Assembly: GCA_949388605.1 (NCBI GenBank)
Contig: CASKJV010000004.1
Coordinates: 59,596 to 123,595, forward strand
Direction: 5' to 3'
Source of the DNA: an uncultured Clostridia bacterium
GTDB taxonomy: Bacteria; Bacillota; Clostridia; TANB77; CAG-508
DNA: 64,000 bases
The position numbers and the translations under genes are program-made. The notes under the pieces were generated by a model, which saw only the letters and a program-made list of their open reading frames with translations, had not been told where the DNA came from and searched no databases. Of this stretch, positions 62,538 to 64,000 are shown in pieces (within the stretch, counting starts at the first letter, position 1; each line of letters opens with the position of its first letter).

Positions 62538-63824
62538 ATGAAAACAAAAGAAGATCAAAAAATGAGAAAAAGAAATATGAAACTATTTCCTACATATAAA
62601 AAATTAGGATGGGATTATCTATTTTATTATGCAATAGATTTTATGTTTTTAACACAAATAAAACATATTAGTCCAGCAGATGTAGTATTAGCCAGTTCTT
62701 TTAAATCAATATTTGGAATATTTTTGCAAATACCAGCCAATATAATTGTAGAATTTTTAGGAAGAAAAAATAGTATTGTACTGGGAAATATTTTAAATTG
62801 TATTTATATGATAATATTTATGGCTACTGGAAATATATATGATTTAATTTTAGCAAAATTTGTATCATGTTTAGCTGTTTCAATAAAAGATATATCAGAA
62901 CCAGGATTATTAAATTCTTCAATTCCTCCTTCAAAATATAAAGGAAGCATATTTTCAAAAATAAATTCAAAAGGTGCTTCTGGATATTACATATTAAGTT
63001 CAATAACAAAAATAATTGGAGGATTTCTATTTGAAGTAAATGGATATTTACCACTAATATGTTCTTTAGTTGTACTAATTATTGTTACTATAATGTCAAC
63101 TTTATATATTGAACCAATAAAAAAACGAAAAGAACAAAAAAATGAAATTACTATAAAAAAACAATTAAAAGATATAGAAGAGGGATTTAAATTTATAATA
63201 AAATCGGAACGATTAAAAGCATTAATACTATCAGCTTCATTAATAGGTAGTATTATAACTATATTAGTAAATTATCGTACAAACCTTTTACAAGTTATAG
63301 GTGTTCCAGCATACTTAATAGCAATTATTTCAGCAGTATTAAGTTTTTCAAGTTCATATGGGTCAAAAATGCAAAGTCAATTAAATGATAAGTTTAAAAA
63401 CAAAACAATTCTTGTAATGGGATTAATGCTATCGATTACTACAATTATAGCGGGTGTGTTAAGTCTAAAAGCAAAAGAATTTCCAATTTTAATAGTAATT
63501 GTGGTTATAGCATATATAATAGGAAAATTTGCTCATGGAGCTTTTTTCACAATTATGGATAGATATTTAAGAAATTTTACTAATAAAGATATAGATACAA
63601 AAATTTTTGCAGTAAAAAATTTATTTGTAAATGTAATATCTGCAATATCTGGAATAATAGCATCTTTTATGTTAAATAAAATGACAATTCAATATTGTAT
63701 GATAATAGTTGGAATAGCATTTACAATATTGTATATATTAATGGCAAAATATATGAGAAAAAGAGTGGGTTTAAAGCCAGAAGAATATTCAAAACAAGAA
63801 AGAAAATATGATGAATTATACTAA
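62538..63824 (+). CDS. MFS transporter
   Basis: 12-TM-like protein, FKSIFGIFLQIPANIIVEFLGRKNSIVLGNI; start at 62538 after agaggag. Confidence 0.8.
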   Translation: MKTKEDQKMRKRNMKLFPTYKKLGWDYLFYYAIDFMFLTQIKHISPADVVLASSFKSIFGIFLQIPANIIVEFLGRKNSIVLGNILNCIYMIIFMATGNIYDLILAKFVSCLAVSIKDISEPGLLNSSIPPSKYKGSIFSKINSKGASGYYILSSITKIIGGFLFEVNGYLPLICSLVVLIIVTIMSTLYIEPIKKRKEQKNEITIKKQLKDIEEGFKFIIKSERLKALILSASLIGSIITILVNYRTNLLQVIGVPAYLIAIISAVLSFSSSYGSKMQSQLNDKFKNKTILVMGLMLSITTIIAGVLSLKAKEFPILIVIVVIAYIIGKFAHGAFFTIMDRYLRNFTNKDIDTKIFAVKNLFVNVISAISGIIASFMLNKMTIQYCMIIVGIAFTILYILMAKYMRKRVGLKPEEYSKQERKYDELY

Positions 63825-64000
63825 AAAATATATAAAGAAGGCAGAAAACTTTGTTTTTAAATAAAAATAATATACATAATTTTTCAAAATAAATGTATCA
63901 TTAATATTGTAGCATTATATTTATTAAATTTAAGATAATTTAATTATTATAGGTTTAAAATAGATATGTCACATGTAAATTGAAAATAAAATATTGAAAG

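Overview
AT-rich Firmicutes (Clostridia-like, spore-coat genes present) chromosomal window; nearly all genes are on the + strand. The right part (~28-63.8 kb) is mostly housekeeping: rpmF, dCMP-deaminase family, der, plsY, gpsA, dtd, asd, miaB, mutS, asnB, ftsY, pgsA, ligA, ruvB, queH. The left part (~0.1-28 kb) is an unusual accessory region dense in nucleotide-handling genes: a J-like/NMNAT/PRTase fusion, a CYTH-kinase fusion, a HisG-thymidylate-kinase fusion, PurC, HisE-like, HisA-HisI fusion, NrtR-like regulator, two RdgB/ITPase-like proteins, NUDIX, small RelA/SpoT synthetase, ADA-SLOG fusion, an SPL-like radical SAM protein, and a second radical SAM gene next to a divergent SelO-like protein. 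The histidine-pathway genes stop at HisA (no HisB/C/D/F/H here) and HisG is fused to a kinase, suggesting a repurposed pathway making a modified nucleotide; that is inference. A second strong signal: my by-eye scan of + strand native genes found only two in-frame CGG codons. Both sit in the context Tyr-Leu-(Ser/Ala)-AUU-CGG-A, exactly where two different genes (an SDR and a membrane protein) shift to the +1 frame. This suggests +1 frameshifting at an unassigned or poorly read CGG codon, or a recurrent identical insertion. Other items: a 446-bp MITE-like element with 62-bp perfect terminal inverted repeats, a degenerate relative of it, an ~83-bp hairpin tandem repeat, dispersed palindromes, and a compositionally foreign TPM/LemA island that does use CGG. 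Everything was read by eye, so family calls need profile searches.
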